Positions 1-12,379 of a DNA stretch of 64,000 bases are shown here, in pieces. Numbering within the stretch: position 1 is the first letter of the stretch; each line of letters begins with the position of its first letter. The stretch is from Casuarina equisetifolia (lineage: Eukaryota; Streptophyta; Magnoliopsida; Fagales; Casuarinaceae), in contig CM052359.1 in the NCBI GenBank assembly GCA_028551475.1, forward strand, positions 3,349,583 to 3,413,582, in the 5' to 3' direction. The notes beneath the pieces are model-generated. The model had not been told where the DNA came from and did no database searches. It saw only the letters and a program-made list of their open reading frames with translations. The position numbers and the translations under genes were made by a program.

Positions 1-598
1 GAATTAGTGATGGAAGGGCCACACATATGAATTGAAGTTAAGCCCACGACACTTTCAAACTAGTCATACATAGGTAATGTACTCATCATTTTGGTGTGGG
101 ACTCTTCAAAGGAATGTTGCATTTGATCTTTTGTTGAGCTTGAGAGACCTTATGTTGTATTGGAGATCCACACATGTTCATGGGTGGAGCAAAATACGTT
201 GGTACTAGGAACTTTGATGGAAAAGTAGGCAAGGGGGCGTCAAAGTTAAGAACATTTATCACTTGTCTTATAAGGGGACAAATTGTGGGATCGGGATAGA
301 AACACCACAACCTAAACACTAGCAAGCACTCTACTTGCTGCTCATCAAATTCATTACTCAATACATGATCAACATCTTCGAGGAGTTGGCCTCTTCCATA
401 TAGCTTGCTTACCCACTCTATTAACCTTACCTAGCTTAGTTTTGCCATTGGTTCCATTGAATTTCTTCTATATGAAATCTTTAGGAAAACCACCCCAAAA
501 CTATAGACATTTGCTTCTTTGTTAGCATTGCCAATGTTGATGCACTTCAAGGTTAGGTAGCCCATGGTGCCTATCAAGACAGCTGTTTGCAATTCCCA
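1..598 (-). pseudogene. LecRK kinase C-terminal fragment, cut by window edge
   Basis: Read on the minus strand, this stretch encodes the C-terminal lobe of a LecRK kinase and its cytoplasmic tail. The block with FDEQQVECLLVFRLWC and PLIRQVINVLNFDAPLP is clear at 86-361, and homology continues upstream in other frames to about 598, where the activation-segment end is reached. The tail matches the tail of the pseudogene at 8090-10274 more closely than the other copies, including a shared extension past the usual stop. Frame breaks near 361-480 and loss of everything upstream of 598 make it a pseudogene fragment. The rest of its 3' flank lies outside the window. Confidence 0.8.
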
Positions 599-1224
599 AA
601 ATATATATAGGAGGTAACTTTGGCTAAAATATACTTTTACAATGGATTGAACAATGAAGGAAAAAAAAGAAAAGAAAAAAGGAGCTAAATAATCAAAATC
701 ATGAAAAGTAAAAGTTTTGCTCTAGCATTATTAAGCATATATTTTGAAGCTATAACCTACCACATTTAGAATGAAAGAAATAGAAAAATATTTATAAAGC
801 AAAGTCTCAAGAGTACAACTATTGTTGCCAAGATCATGAAGGATTTATAAGGGAATATCTTAACACATAGGGCAATTGAACTTATAAATTACAACAAACA
901 TTTATAGGAGCTTTGGAATTTTTCAAGGTCCATTTTTAAGCCACTTGTAATGTCATTTCGTGATATTTATAAGTACATGACAATTGTTTTTTTTTAAAAA
1001 AAAAATGCAAGTGTATCATGATCATGGACCACTCTTTCAACCAACAAGGAATTAAAAAAATTATGTTTTATGATTCTTTCAGCTAATCAAATACAAGTGA
1101 TCATGATCGATCCAAACGTGAGAATCTATAAGGGATAAGCGTGAACGGAAGTTTCCAGGCAACTTAGAGGAAGATTTCAGGAATTTCTTAAATTTAAGAC
1201 ATGACAGATTATTAATAATAAAAG
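599..1224. other. AT-rich spacer, no gene seen
   Basis: Directly after the kinase homology stops there is AT-rich DNA with homopolymer runs and no open frame of note. I see no repeat shared with the rest of the window. Confidence 0.5.
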
Positions 1225-2545
1225 GCCAATTTTTATAATAGGAAACATTACTTTGCATAGCTGTTCGGTGAAATCTAAATGCAAGTGAACATGTCGAACA
1301 AGTAATATAATGATAAGAAAGATATCGTCCCACAGAGATTGGTGATTACTAAACCAATTAATTACTAACAGTGAACAACTCCTAGAATTTATCTAGCAAA
1401 TCAAATTAATAGATGATAGATTAACTAATTAAATCTAAGAAAACTAAATACAAGAAATATGTTAGAGCATATGACTTCACCATAATTACTAGGTACTAAC
1501 ATTGATTATTTATGCTTGCAAGAGAGATAATATCTATGTGATGGCGGAATTTCCTAATTTATTTACTATCCTATGTCTAGGTATAGCAAACCTACTTAGT
1601 TCATTAATTCACTATATCTCTATATGTGAATTGAAACAAACCAAATGCATTAGGATCTATGAATATTCCTAGTTTACACCCAAAGCCACACAAACAATAT
1701 GGTATATGTCTATCCATATTTAATCTATGGTTACATATTACAAGAAGCAACTGCATGCTATTTCCTGTCGGTCTTTAACATGCAAATCAAGTCATCTAAG
1801 TGGTAGCTAATCACCTAAAAGCATTAAACTCCGTAATATGTAACTTCACATAAATAAAATATCTTGCAAAACATAATAATCATAAGATTCATACCATCAT
1901 AATTAGGTTACATCGTAGCTCTAACAAAAATAAACTAAAACATAAAGAAATAATAAGGAAGAATGGTAATAAGAAATAAAGAAGGCATCTTGAATCCAAG
2001 AACAAGAAGTCTGTCACCCTTTTTGTCTTCTCTTCATAAAAACCTTGAATTCTTGGCCTCTTTCTTGAGTTGTGCTCAATTTCCTCCTCTTCTCTTCTTT
2101 TGCCTCTTCTCTTCTCTTAAATAGGGTTTAGGTTTAGACCTATCTCCTATCCTAGTAGAATTGGGTTTTAGAGACCTAAAACAATTGGGTTTTAGAGACC
2201 TAAAACAATTGGGTTTTGAACTTCTAAATTAATTGAGACTTGAATTCCTAACATGACTGGGTTTTCTATTTAAATAGAAAATTCAATAACAATAGAAAAT
2301 CTAATAACAATTATCCAAAGCCCAAGCCCATCTTGACTCTCTTGATCTTGATATTACAATTTTACCACACAATAAGCATCAGGTTCTCCATGTTCATCTC
2401 TTTTCTCCTTGCCTCCTTGTGCTACAAAAACAAGACAAATTCAAATAAATAAGAGGAGTTCAAATATTTTCTTATAAGCATTGTATTATTTATTGCCTAA
2501 AAAATAGGTAAAATAACTCTATAAAAATAGAGTTATCAGTAGCAT
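1225..2545. repeat. probable transposon-derived segment with short tandem repeats
   Basis: This stretch differs in composition from the LecRK spacers. It has a phrase about a node-like stretch of cytosine-poor DNA, then near 2160-2220 a unit of about 25 bases (an ATTGGGTTTTAGAGACC-type motif) repeated two to three times, and it ends in an AGAGTTATC-type hairpin near 2520-2536. No coding domain is visible. It could be a decayed LTR or another noncoding part of a retroelement; I could not define its ends or a target-site duplication. Confidence 0.3.
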
Positions 2546-3377
2546 TTTTAATTTTACTGACAGATATTAAAATATTTTTTTATGGTTTTGCTTATATAAA
2601 GATAAGTATTAAGACTTTAGAGGAAAAATGCAAATGAAGGCATGTTTTTCAAAATCTGGAAATCAAATCGGAAAACAGCCCTCTTGCCGACACACGCTGG
2701 TCTATATGAGACGCAATTATACACAAGTCAAATTTTATTTTTTTATTTTTCCCAATGGGTTTGGGTAAGAGGTTAAAAAAAAAAGAGGCTTATATCTTTA
2801 GATAGAGAATTGTCTTCGCGACCAGATGCAACTAGCTGTAGAGCTGGAGGCATCATGTTTTTAATTTTATCCACAAGTAGGATTGAGTACATATTTATTT
2901 ATATCTTTTAATAACTTTAAACAGAGTTACTGATGTAGCAAAGAGCAAGCACAAAGGAAATTAACACACACAGAGATATTTAAAGGAGACACTGCTTGAA
3001 CGAAAAGGCTCTATTTTGATTACAGAAAGAACTAACAATAGAAAACATAGGCGAGCTCAAGCGCTGCTCGTTGACTTAACAGCTTAAAAAAAAGAAAAAA
3101 GAAATAAGATTACAGTACAGACAGGCACGCATAAAACATCTTGCTGATTACAAAAGATAAGTAGTCCTGGGGTTTGAATCCCTTAGATAACTTCATCTAC
3201 TTTGTTGCAAGTTGAGTCTTCACTCAAAATAGTATGAGGGACAGAAGTTGGAGCACTCAAGTGCATCTTTAGATGTCTGCGTGTGATAATTGGCAAACTA
3301 GAGTCCAAAAAAAGTAGGCCTAAGTACACACATTACCATCACTTCTAACATTTATCCCTGTTGATGAAAATTACACA
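2546..3377. other. spacer and 3' flank of the LecRK at 3378-5438
   Basis: AT-rich DNA. A short piece near 2680-2720 resembles the recurrent spacer module of the array (compare 12650-12680). The part next to 3378 should hold the 3' untranslated region and poly(A) site of the intact LecRK, but I cannot place them exactly. Confidence 0.35.
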
Positions 3378-5438
3378 TTAGACATCAGACTTGCCTGGAT
3401 AGAGAAGAGCTTTTTCTACACCATCAGACATTGACAAATGAGTAGCGGAACTGCTGCTCGTACATTGCGTTTGGTCTTTTGCTGACCTTGTGAAACTAGA
3501 TGATGTGTAGGAAAATCCGCGCGCGAAATATGGTGGTACTGAAAATCTTGGTGGAAGACCGGGCAGGGGAGATTCAAAATTAAGAACGTTTATCACCTGT
3601 CTTATGAAGGGACGAACATAGGGATCAGGATGGCAGCACCATAACCCAACTGTCATCAAGCACTCCATTTGCTGCTCATCAAACTCGAAACTCAATCCCT
3701 CATCAATAGCTTGGAGGAGTTGGCCTTTCTGGTAGAGTTCCCACACCCACTCAACCAGGCTTACTTTACTTGGCTCTTCCCCTGGTTCCACTACCTTTCT
3801 TCCACATGCAATCTCAAGACAAACCACCCCAAAACTATAGACATCAGATTCCTTATTGGCCCTACCAGTGCTGGCACACTCCGGAGCTAGGTAGCCAAAG
3901 GTGCCTGCTAAGACAGTTGTTTGTGATCCTAATTCATGGTCTACAAGCCTTGCCAGGCCAAAATCCCCAAGCTTTGCATTGAAATTTGCATCCAACATGA
4001 TATTACTTGACTTGATATCTCTGTGCACCACACATTGTTCCCACTCTTCATGAATGTATAGTAAAGCTGAAGCCAATCCAATGGCTATTTTGTACCTTAG
4101 TGGCCACGTTAGGATAATCTTCCTTTTAAAAAGATGAGAATCAAGGCTTCCATTGGGCATGAACTCATACACAAGAACAAAATCACTATGTTCATGACAC
4201 CAACCAATGAGTTGAACCAAATTCTTATGCCTCAATCGACTAATTATTCTAACTTCTGACATATACTCTTTCTTTCCCTGCTTTGATCCTTCTGAGATCT
4301 TCTTAACAGCGACCTCTGTGTTAGATTCATTGAGCAAACCCCTGTAAACGGCCCCGAATCCTCCCTCTCCCAGCTTCCTATCTGCAGCAAAGTTGTTCGT
4401 TGCTCGGATAAGTTCACTGTAAGTGAACCTCCTAGGCCCGGTTCCCTGTTCAAATTCATCATCCATACAGATATCACCGCCTAAATCTTCCTTTTTCATG
4501 CCTGCCCTTCTTCTCCAGCAGATGAAGGAAAGTAAACCTAATCCAAAAGTCAACAGACCGAAACCCACAGATAAACCAGTCGCTAAGCCCACTTTGTTTT
4601 TCCTATTCCCAACTTCCGCATCCAAAGTAGAGTTGAATGTCCAGGAAAGAATTTTATGGAGCTCAACATTGTCGCCAGTAGCAGCCGAGAAACCAACCTT
4701 AACCAGTTCCGGCAAAACCTTACTCAAATCAACAATATAAGATAGAATAGAATTCCCATCAAAGAGCTGATTGTCTGTGGACGTTAGGAAGACGCTCAAA
4801 TTTTTGGTGGTTGCGTTATAAGTTACCCATGTATTTGCTGTTGACATATTGTGGAGTCTACCTTTCCATGAGACGTTTGCCTTTGAGACAATGGAATTAA
4901 CGTTGATTCCAACATGATTATCATCTGGATCCCAACTATTTTGGAAAATGTCGAACTCTACAAAAACAAGTTGATGCGACGAGGAGTAGTTACCTGATCC
5001 ACGACTAAACAGTCCAAGATTCCCGCCACCTGAGTCTTCGGGGATGGCAGACCCAAATGGTGCAATAAAGAACGTCATCCCGTCACCATAGACTGAGTCC
5101 TTAAGAGCTTTTATGCTGAAGGAGAAGGAGGTAGTAAAATCTGAAATTCTCCCTGTGCTGTTATCCCAGAGACGCACCGCTTTAGCATATGAGGCACGAC
5201 CAACACTGCCATTGATCAAGACGCCGATTTCATTCTTCGTGAGATGGATAACTCCTCCACTTGGTGCTGCATCAACGTCGAACAACATCTCGGGCATATT
5301 TGGCTGAAAACTGGTGAAGTTAAAGAAAACTGAGTTTGCATGGGGAAGTGACAATGAAAGGAATACGAAGAGATGACTGAGAAGAGACTTGATTTTTTGA
5401 GGTTGAAGACGGAAACAAAGCATATTGGAGATACTCAT
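3378..5438 (-). CDS. L-type lectin receptor-like kinase (intact copy A)
   Basis: Encodes a predicted plasma-membrane receptor kinase of 686 residues. The order is: signal peptide (about 1-36, hydrophobic core LLSHLFVFLSLSL); legume lectin domain (about 37-268) with the metal-site region VFVEFD...[16 protein letters not shown]; one membrane span (about 283-307) followed by WRRR; and a Ser/Thr kinase (about 354-620). Kinase landmarks are the loop GEGGFG, the lysine in VAVKK (379), HRD (472-474), DFG (492-494) and APEC. It is an RD kinase with all catalytic residues. An upstream in-frame ATG would add 17 residues, but the paralogue ending at 29657 starts at the MSISNML position, so I chose 5438. 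The gene has no introns, as is usual for LecRKs. It lacks the repeated Asn-Gly stalk of the copies at 43580 and 54339 and groups with the copy split at 22488. Class IX is inferred from the IRQVINVLNFE block; Arabidopsis members of that class act in oomycete resistance. Confidence 0.92.
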   Translation of the reverse strand: MSISNMLCFRLQPQKIKSLLSHLFVFLSLSLPHANSVFFNFTSFQPNMPEMLFDVDAAPSGGVIHLTKNEIGVLINGSVGRASYAKAVRLWDNSTGRISDFTTSFSFSIKALKDSVYGDGMTFFIAPFGSAIPEDSGGGNLGLFSRGSGNYSSSHQLVFVEFDIFQNSWDPDDNHVGINVNSIVSKANVSWKGRLHNMSTANTWVTYNATTKNLSVFLTSTDNQLFDGNSILSYIVDLSKVLPELVKVGFSAATGDNVELHKILSWTFNSTLDAEVGNRKNKVGLATGLSVGFGLLTFGLGLLSFICWRRRAGMKKEDLGGDICMDDEFEQGTGPRRFTYSELIRATNNFAADRKLGEGGFGAVYRGLLNESNTEVAVKKISEGSKQGKKEYMSEVRIISRLRHKNLVQLIGWCHEHSDFVLVYEFMPNGSLDSHLFKRKIILTWPLRYKIAIGLASALLYIHEEWEQCVVHRDIKSSNIMLDANFNAKLGDFGLARLVDHELGSQTTVLAGTFGYLAPECASTGRANKESDVYSFGVVCLEIACGRKVVEPGEEPSKVSLVEWVWELYQKGQLLQAIDEGLSFEFDEQQMECLMTVGLWCCHPDPYVRPFIRQVINVLNFESPLPGLPPRFSVPPYFARGFSYTSSSFTRSAKDQTQCTSSSSATHLSMSDGVEKALLYPGKSDV

Positions 5439-8089
5439 GATTGAAAAGCATAAAGGAGAGAATAGATTTTCAGTTAGATGGTAAGACACTGGTGCAGTTC
5501 AACTATATGGTTGTCCCCCTTTTTCTAAAACCAAAAGAAAAAATTATTTAGTTGGTCTAGTGGACTAATTCATACCTAATTTGCTTCGCTAATAGTTTTT
5601 GGCTTTTAAAATTTGAAGGCTAGATCCATTGGATCAACTGCATCAAATGCAACAAATTATTCAGCAAGTTGCTCTAGCTGTTTTTTGTTTTTCTGCTCTT
5701 TTACGCGGTTTCGTTATTGACCTTGCTTTTCGTCGCTGCATCTTCACTCAACCCGATCATCAAAATCTTATTATATCAGTGTTCTTGAAATTAATAAAAT
5801 ACAGATGGGAATGGAAATTCAAGCAAATATGACAAGCGTGACAAGGAAGCATCCAGGAACGTGATAATCTTCTATTACATGCTCTGGAAAAGATTTAGAT
5901 TACTTCAACAGATGATTAAAAAAATTATTAAATTCGGATTAGAATGAAGCAAATTTATCTCATTTTTCATTTACAAAGTTTCAGCGTATAGAGTCTAACT
6001 TAATGTCTTGGACTCTTAAAAGGCTCTTTTATAAACCTTTCAAGTGTAAATACGATGTCTGGGATTTTACGATATAGCACTCGAATCAAGACCGTATTGT
6101 ACAGGTTAATGTTAAAGTATCTTAAGTATTAAAAATACTTCCGAAAATTCTAAATTTTCTATATACATTATTTTACTATGACCATCCTATCTTTTTTTAT
6201 TTTTTTATGAGATACACATCTCACTCATAATAATATAAAAACCTAGATATCTTGTTGTAAAATTAAGTATTTTTTTACTCATGTCCTTATCATTTGGGTA
6301 TGTGATACGTTTATTTTGTATTGTAAACAAACGCCAAATAAAAAATCATTATACTAGAAGTAATGGTTTGAGGGGCAACCATTCCATTTTAGGAAGCCAA
6401 TCTTTTGCAAAAAGGTAAGAATCGCTTGTGCAAAAGGACTATTTATTAAGAAGTTGATTTACCTTTTTTAGAAAAAAAAAAAACTTAATATTAAAGGATA
6501 TAATTTTTTTATAACCTACCTATTTTTTTTTTGGGGATTTATTTTTGATCTCCTTATGTTAGACCTTTAAGTTCAAGTCTCCTTTAAAAGTCAACAAATG
6601 CTTAACTCAATAATGAGTAAGTATTACTTAGAATTTCTTAGTTTTAGGTTCAATATCAAGAATACATGAGTGGGTAATTGAGTTATTAAAAAAAATGTCT
6701 TTAAAAGCAAGATGTGAACATGGTCGTTTTTTTTTCCCCCTTGTTTTTCCTTTTACGTCAGAAGACAGAACAGCAAAAGCTGTTGAAACGATGGAGGGCA
6801 AGAGCAAGTTTTATAAACACATTGTGGGCGAGGGAAAAAATAAATACTGAATTACTCTACGTCACGGTGCAAGTGGGATCCCTTTAGACAAAGTCTTGAC
6901 AAGTTTGGTTTGATGGTATTCATTGTGACAACTGCTCCGTTTTTTCAATGTCAAACACCAAGTGATGACGCTCTTCCAGCTCCACAAAGTTGACTCCGTG
7001 CCAAGTGGGGAGTCATTTATATCGGAAATCCAGGAACAAGTCGAAGAAAACTAATGGCCAACTTTGCTTGTTTATATCTCCCCTATTTTATTATCACAGC
7101 AAAAATGAGTCCGCAGCAAAACACGGCTTGGCACTGAATTGCAAGCCATGTCAGTTTGTCAAGACCAGCACCTTACAACTCATCACCAAAGTGTTAATCA
7201 AGTCTGGTAACTAACATGGCTGCTGGAATACCAAGTAATCTGAAAATACTAGATATTTTGGGACTTTCAGCTGGTCTTCCTTAATTCTAGATAAGCGTAA
7301 TAAAACCTGTTATGGAATGCCAATGGTTGAAACTACCTTTTTGTAATTAAGGCTCTCTTCAACATATTATTGTAGTAGGTTTCAAAGCTTCCGTTTAGTT
7401 TCCTCATGAATGCAGAGGAAATACGAGACTTTTGTGTTTGTTGAATTGTTTTTGCTTTAGGTTTCACTTTGTTAAATAAATAGTATAACTTAGCTGAAAT
7501 AATATTATCATCTTCAAAATTTAAAGTAAAAATCAGTAAAGAATTTGAGGATCTTTATAGCCATGGCTATTATCTATTCATGGCTTGAGTTATATAATAT
7601 TCTCAGTTTTACAATATGTAAGAGATCCAATTGTATTTTCAAGTAGTTTTTTCTTTTAATCTCAAGTTTAATGTTGACACTAGTTTAAACTTGAATTTTG
7701 AATCCATAATAGAAACAATTAAAATCTTAAAGCCAAGACTATAACGAGTATAACAATATCCTTATAGGTTTCCCGTATCAATGGAACAACAATCCAAAAG
7801 GCCGTCAATCACAACAAAAACAAAGCCGTTGGCTTTTTGTGAAGATATTCTTGTCTTCTTTGTTAGCTTTGTATATATTTGCCGATGAATCTGTTTGCGT
7901 TTTAAGTGTTTGGTCGAGTTGAAAATTAATGGTAAGTTCAATTAACAGAGTACCTAAAAGTAAGGGGCGCCAACCGTCGAACAAGATACCCACACTGCAT
8001 AATTTCAATCTTATGCAAAAGTGCAGCTACGAACATTTTTTTTTTTTCACCTCTTGAAGAAAACCATGCAAAAGATTATGCAAAAGATT
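5439..8089. other. 5' flank of copy A and spacer
   Basis: The first 200 bases share the array's recurrent 5'-flank text (for example the AACTATATGGTTGTCCC-like stretch near 5500, also seen near 16800 and 45800). From about 5650 to 7380 I see only AT-rich DNA. At about 7380-7560 a recurrent 3'-flank module begins (plant-typical text around a CACTTTGTTAAA motif, repeated near 14330, 30000, 38370 and 51040). It lies downstream of the pseudogene at 8090-10274. Confidence 0.45.
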
Positions 8090-10274
8090 TACCTGAACTT
8101 GGGAGAGCTCTTTCAGCACCATCATATGGAGATGAATTAGTGGTGCAAGGACCATTTCCATGCATTACAGCTAAGCCCACGATACTCTATAAAACTATTC
8201 ATACGCAGGTCATGTACTCATCCTTTCGGTGTGGGACTCTTCAATATTATGTTGCATCTGATCTTTTGTTGAACCTATGAGACCGGGTATTGTATTGGAG
8301 CATCCACACATATTCATGGGTGGAGCAAAATACATTGGCACTGGGAACTTTGATAGAGGAGTAGGCAAGGGAGCTTCAAAGTTAAGAACATCTATCACCT
8401 ATCTTATAGGGAGACGAATAGTGGGATCAGGATAGCAACACCACAACCTAGCTACCCAGCAAGCACTCTACTTACCGCTCATCAAACTCCTTACTCAATA
8501 CATTGTTCAACAGCTTCGAGGAGTTAGCCTCTTCCAAACAGCTCCCATACCCACTCTATTAACCTTACCTTGCTTGGTTCTGCCATTGGTTCCACTGAAT
8601 TTCTTCTGCATGCAATATTTCGGGAAACCTTCCAAAACTGTAGACAACGGATTCCTTGCTAGCCTTGCCAATAAAGATGCATTCCAAGGCTAGGTACCAA
8701 ACGGTGCCTACCAAGACAATTGTTTGCAACCCCAAGTCATGGTCTGCAAGCCTTGCAAGACCAAAATAACCAAGCTTTGCATTGAAATTTGCATCCAGCA
8801 TAACATTATTAGACTTGATATCTCTATGCACCACATTGCTCTCACTCTTCATGAAGGCACAATAGTGTTGAAGCCAACGCAACCGCTATCTTGTGCCTTA
8901 GTGGCCATGTTAGCATGATTTGGGCCCTAAAGAGATGAGAATCAAGGCTTATATTGAGCATGTACTTGTACTTGAGAAGAAATTCATTTCGTTCGTGGCA
9001 CCAACTAATGAGTTGAACCAAATTCTTGTCTCTCAACTAGCTAATGATTTTCACTTCGGATATGTACTCCTGTTTCCCTTGATTTGATCCTTAAGAGATC
9101 CTCTTAATGGCAACAGCATTATTGGATTCACTTAACAAGCCCTTGTAAATACTCCTGAATCCCTCTTCTCCCAGCTTCCCTTCCTTAGCAAAGTTGTTCA
9201 TTATATGGATAAGTTCACAGTAATTGAATCTCTTAGGCCTGGTTGCTATTTCAAATTTGTGATCCTTGTAAATTTCTCCGCCAAAATGTTGCTTTTTCCC
9301 TTTGGCCCTTCTTCTCCAATAGATGAACAGAAGTAGACCTAATCTGCAACTCAATACCCCAAAGCCCATAAGTACACCGATATTCAACCCCACTTTGATT
9401 TTTCTATTCGCCTCATCGGGCTTTGTCTTATTTCTGTTCCCATCTTGGATCTATAAAGTGGAGCTGAATGACCAAGAATAAAGTGTGCAACTCTGCCCAT
9501 TTATCTGTAGCAGCAGAGAAACCAACCTGATCCAAGTTTGGCAAAACGTTCCTCAAATCAACAACGTATGATAATGTTGAATTCCCATTGAAAACAGGAT
9601 TATCAGCGTAAGTTAGAAAGACACTCAGATTTTGGGTGGCTGAGTTATAACTTACCCATGCATTTGCTATTCTCCCATTTTTCATGCTACTTGGCCAATT
9701 GAAAATTGCCTTTGATGCGATAGAATTGACACTGGTTCCAACATGATTAGCACTTGGATCCCAATTGTTTTGATAACTGTCAAATTCCACAATGCATACG
9801 CAGAGTCGTTCATAGCAAATTTTCCACGCACCAATCCTGTTAGTCGCATCCAACAAATCCAAGATACTCACCGCTTGAATTTGCAGGGATTTGAGACTCA
9901 AGCGGCACACCTATAAAGGGGACCATGAAGAAGAAGACACCATCACCAATCTGTGCCGGATTAGCAGCATTACTGACAAAGGAAGCCTGTAAGTCTGTAA
10001 GTCTCCCTGTGCTTTTATCATAATGAAGGACCGGATGAGCATATGAAAATCGAACAACACTTTTATCGATGCCTCCAACTAATTGATTCTTCGTGAGCTT
10101 GAGACATCCTCCGCTTGGGATTGCATCATCGTTAAAGGTTATATCAGGCATATTTGGCTGGAAGCTAGAGAAAATGAAGGAAACTGAGTTTCAATGGTGA
10201 AGTGGCAACAAAAGAAAGACGAAGAGCTGATTGAGAAGACTACGGATTTTTAGAGTTATTTTTGAGGTACTCAT
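8090..10274 (-). pseudogene. full-length decayed LecRK (lectin plus kinase)
   Basis: The whole LecRK layout is present but broken. The ATG at 10272-10274 is kept, but a GGA codon of the signal peptide has become a stop at 10191-10193. The lectin domain is spread over 9840-10151 and 9428-9910 with a frame shift between; the stalk and membrane span lie near 9300-9430; the kinase is in pieces at 9091-9393, 8842-9036, 8565-8882 and 8210-8398. The catalytic loop HRDIKSNN survives, but DFG reads YFG. Its lectin (SGG...LTKNQLVGGIDKS) is closest to that of the intact gene at 54339-56501. The decayed state and missing catalytic Asp exclude a working kinase. Confidence 0.88.
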
Positions 10275-11569
10275 GGTTGAGACGCACAAAGAAAAGAATC
10301 AAGTTCGATTGGATGGCAAGGCAGAGGACCATTTAAACTATTAATGTCGTCCTTTCAAGGCAAGACATCTATTAAGACATGTAGTTACAAAAGCCTATTA
10401 AATTTTGTAGAATTTGGAAACAGGTGATGGGCTGACCAAGAAGAGAACCGATTGTTGAGGTCGAACAAGGTAACACCATATGTCAGTGAGAAAGCAACAC
10501 CAACACCCGTTATCCTATTTGAAAGCATTTTCAACAAAAGTATTTACATTTCTTTTGCCTTTTGACTAGGCCATCGTTTCAGATGACCTAATATTTAATT
10601 GAATTACATCATTATTTGCCAGCTCTATCGAATTATTAAACTTGTTGGACAATCCAACATTTGTTTGCATGTGCTTTATTTTTGAATCAGAATCACTTGA
10701 ATGCTGAGGATCTAGAAGAGAATGTAGTTTTATTCATTTATTTGAATGACATATTTTTTAAAATTTGCATGCGTAGGAACCTATTTACTAGTTATATCAT
10801 CTACAATGGCCTGAATCGAGGACTAAACAGTCCCAAGATGCTGATGGGGAGAAAATATAGAAGTTTTGTTGCAGACAATTATTCACACAAATACCAAATA
10901 TAATTGCTGTTTGTTCAGAACGAGAGAAAAAAGAGAAGAAATCCGTTCTGTGTTTCAGCCTTTTTGCAAGGGTTGTGATTAGCTTCAACTGGATCAGCCT
11001 CACCTCATTGATGTCTTGTGTAGAAAGAAACGTACCGAAGCTAATTGTGTACACAGTCGTTGCCTACAGAGAAACCAAAGACATGACTAATACGTTGTAA
11101 AGCATATCGCTAACATGTCTTACTTCTAGAATTTCGATGGGATATAAAAAGTAAAACACAAGTTCTTGGAGAAAATGATAAAAGAGTAATAAAGGTTAGG
11201 GAGTCCCTCCAAATTATAGCAAACTAGAGTGGCGAAATTGAGAAGGCATCACTGACGAGCTCCGGGAAGGACGAGACTTGGGAGTCGAGCGAGTTGGTAG
11301 CCAGTGACAAAGAAAGAAGGGGCTGAAAGCTTTGGCGGTGGTGATGGAGTTCGAGGATTGGAGAATGAGTCAGAAAGAAGGCTGGCGAGTTTTCATGGGG
11401 AGAGCATACGGGGTGTTTGGAGCCAGTGAATTGGAGGAGACGGTGAAGGATATCCATACATGCATTCATAATAATTTTACGAGGTTCAGCCTTTCAACCT
11501 TAATTTTAAAGCACTATTTAAATAATCTAAAACTTGGTTATTAGCTTTACATAAAAAATTAATTTTATA
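10275..11569. other. spacer with recurrent 5'-flank and lectin-relic modules
   Basis: From 10330 to about 11060 this matches 49840-50560, so it is a duplicated spacer. Around 10805-10845 is a tiny lectin relic (antisense of the GLFSRG-type segment of the lectin domain). From about 10860 to 11170 it shares a module with 17450-17830 and 48260-48490. The part at 11224-11470 is different (see the separate entry). Confidence 0.5.
11224..11470. other. unrecognised GC-richer segment
   Basis: This piece is visibly richer in G and C than its surroundings and is open on both strands (81 residues on minus, starting MNACMDILHRLL; about 60 on plus). It sits where the kinase half of the next LecRK copy (11570-12379) should be. 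I do not recognise either reading. It may be a captured gene fragment, but neither strand can be called coding. Confidence 0.25.
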
Positions 11570-12379
11570 CTGTGCTGAATGAATGAGCAAGTGTGAAGTT
11601 TATGCAATTGAGTCACCTCACCTGTAGCAGCAGAGAAACCAACCTTAACAGATTCCAGCAAAACATTCCTCGAAATCAACAATGTATGATAAGATGGAAT
11701 TCCCATGAAAGACTGGATTATGAGCATAAGTTAGAAAGACACTTAAATTACGGGTGGTTGAGTTATAACTAACCCATACATTTGCTATCGACCCATTTTT
11801 GATGATATTTGACAAATTGAAAATTGCAACTGATTGCAAGGAATTGACATCGATTCCAACATGATTAGCACTTGGATCCCAGCCGTTCTTGTAATCGTCA
11901 AATTCCATTGCAACAAATGGATTCAAAGAGGCGTTTAAGTTGAAATTGTGGTTAAACAACCCAAGACTCTCGCGGCTTGAATCTTTAGGGAGTTGAGAAT
12001 CAAATGTTACGATGAAGAAGCAAAGCCCTTCACCGATCAGATTCAAATCAGTAGAAGTAGGAATTATGCTGAAGGAGAAGTCCGTAGTGAAGTCTCGAAG
12101 CTGGACTAAGTGATTATATGAAATTCGACCAACACTGTAACGGATATCTTCATCTAAATTATCCTTCGTAAGCTTGATAACTCCTTTGCTTACGTGTGCA
12201 TCACCCTCGTAGATTACGTTGTGCGTTATATTATGCATATTTGTATCGAAACTAGAGAAAATGCAGGAAACTAAGTTTACATGATGAAGTGACAACAAAA
12301 GAAAGACGAAAAGCTGAGAGGGAAGAGAATGGATTTTCAAAAACTGAAGACGGAAGGAAAGTACCTTTGAGACACTTAT
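11570..12379 (-). pseudogene. lectin-only LecRK remnant with lost start codon
   Basis: Encodes signal peptide and nearly the whole legume lectin domain (FVAMEFDDYKNGWDPSANHVG, NVWVSYNSTTRNLSVFLTY). The start ATG of its paralogues is ATA here (12377-12379, plus-strand TAT where others have CAT). A one-base insertion near 11675 shifts the frame just before KVGFSAATG. The membrane span and kinase are missing; homology ends near 11570 and other DNA follows. A translation from a non-ATG codon would give a soluble lectin of about 245 residues, but the start loss and frame shift argue for a pseudogene. Confidence 0.85.

Noticed and set aside
2160..2220. Possible CRISPR-like array
   Set aside because: Only two to three adjacent short units with no spacers in plant DNA; it is a tandem repeat.
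3669..5307. Plus-strand open frames inside the LecRK at 3378-5438
   Set aside because: They are antisense to a clear kinase and lectin gene with all motifs in order, and similar antisense frames recur in each paralogue.
5439..5489. Upstream ATG adding 17 residues to the LecRK at 3378
   Set aside because: It is in frame, but the paralogue at 29657 starts at the inner ATG, and the added part would put polar residues before the signal peptide.
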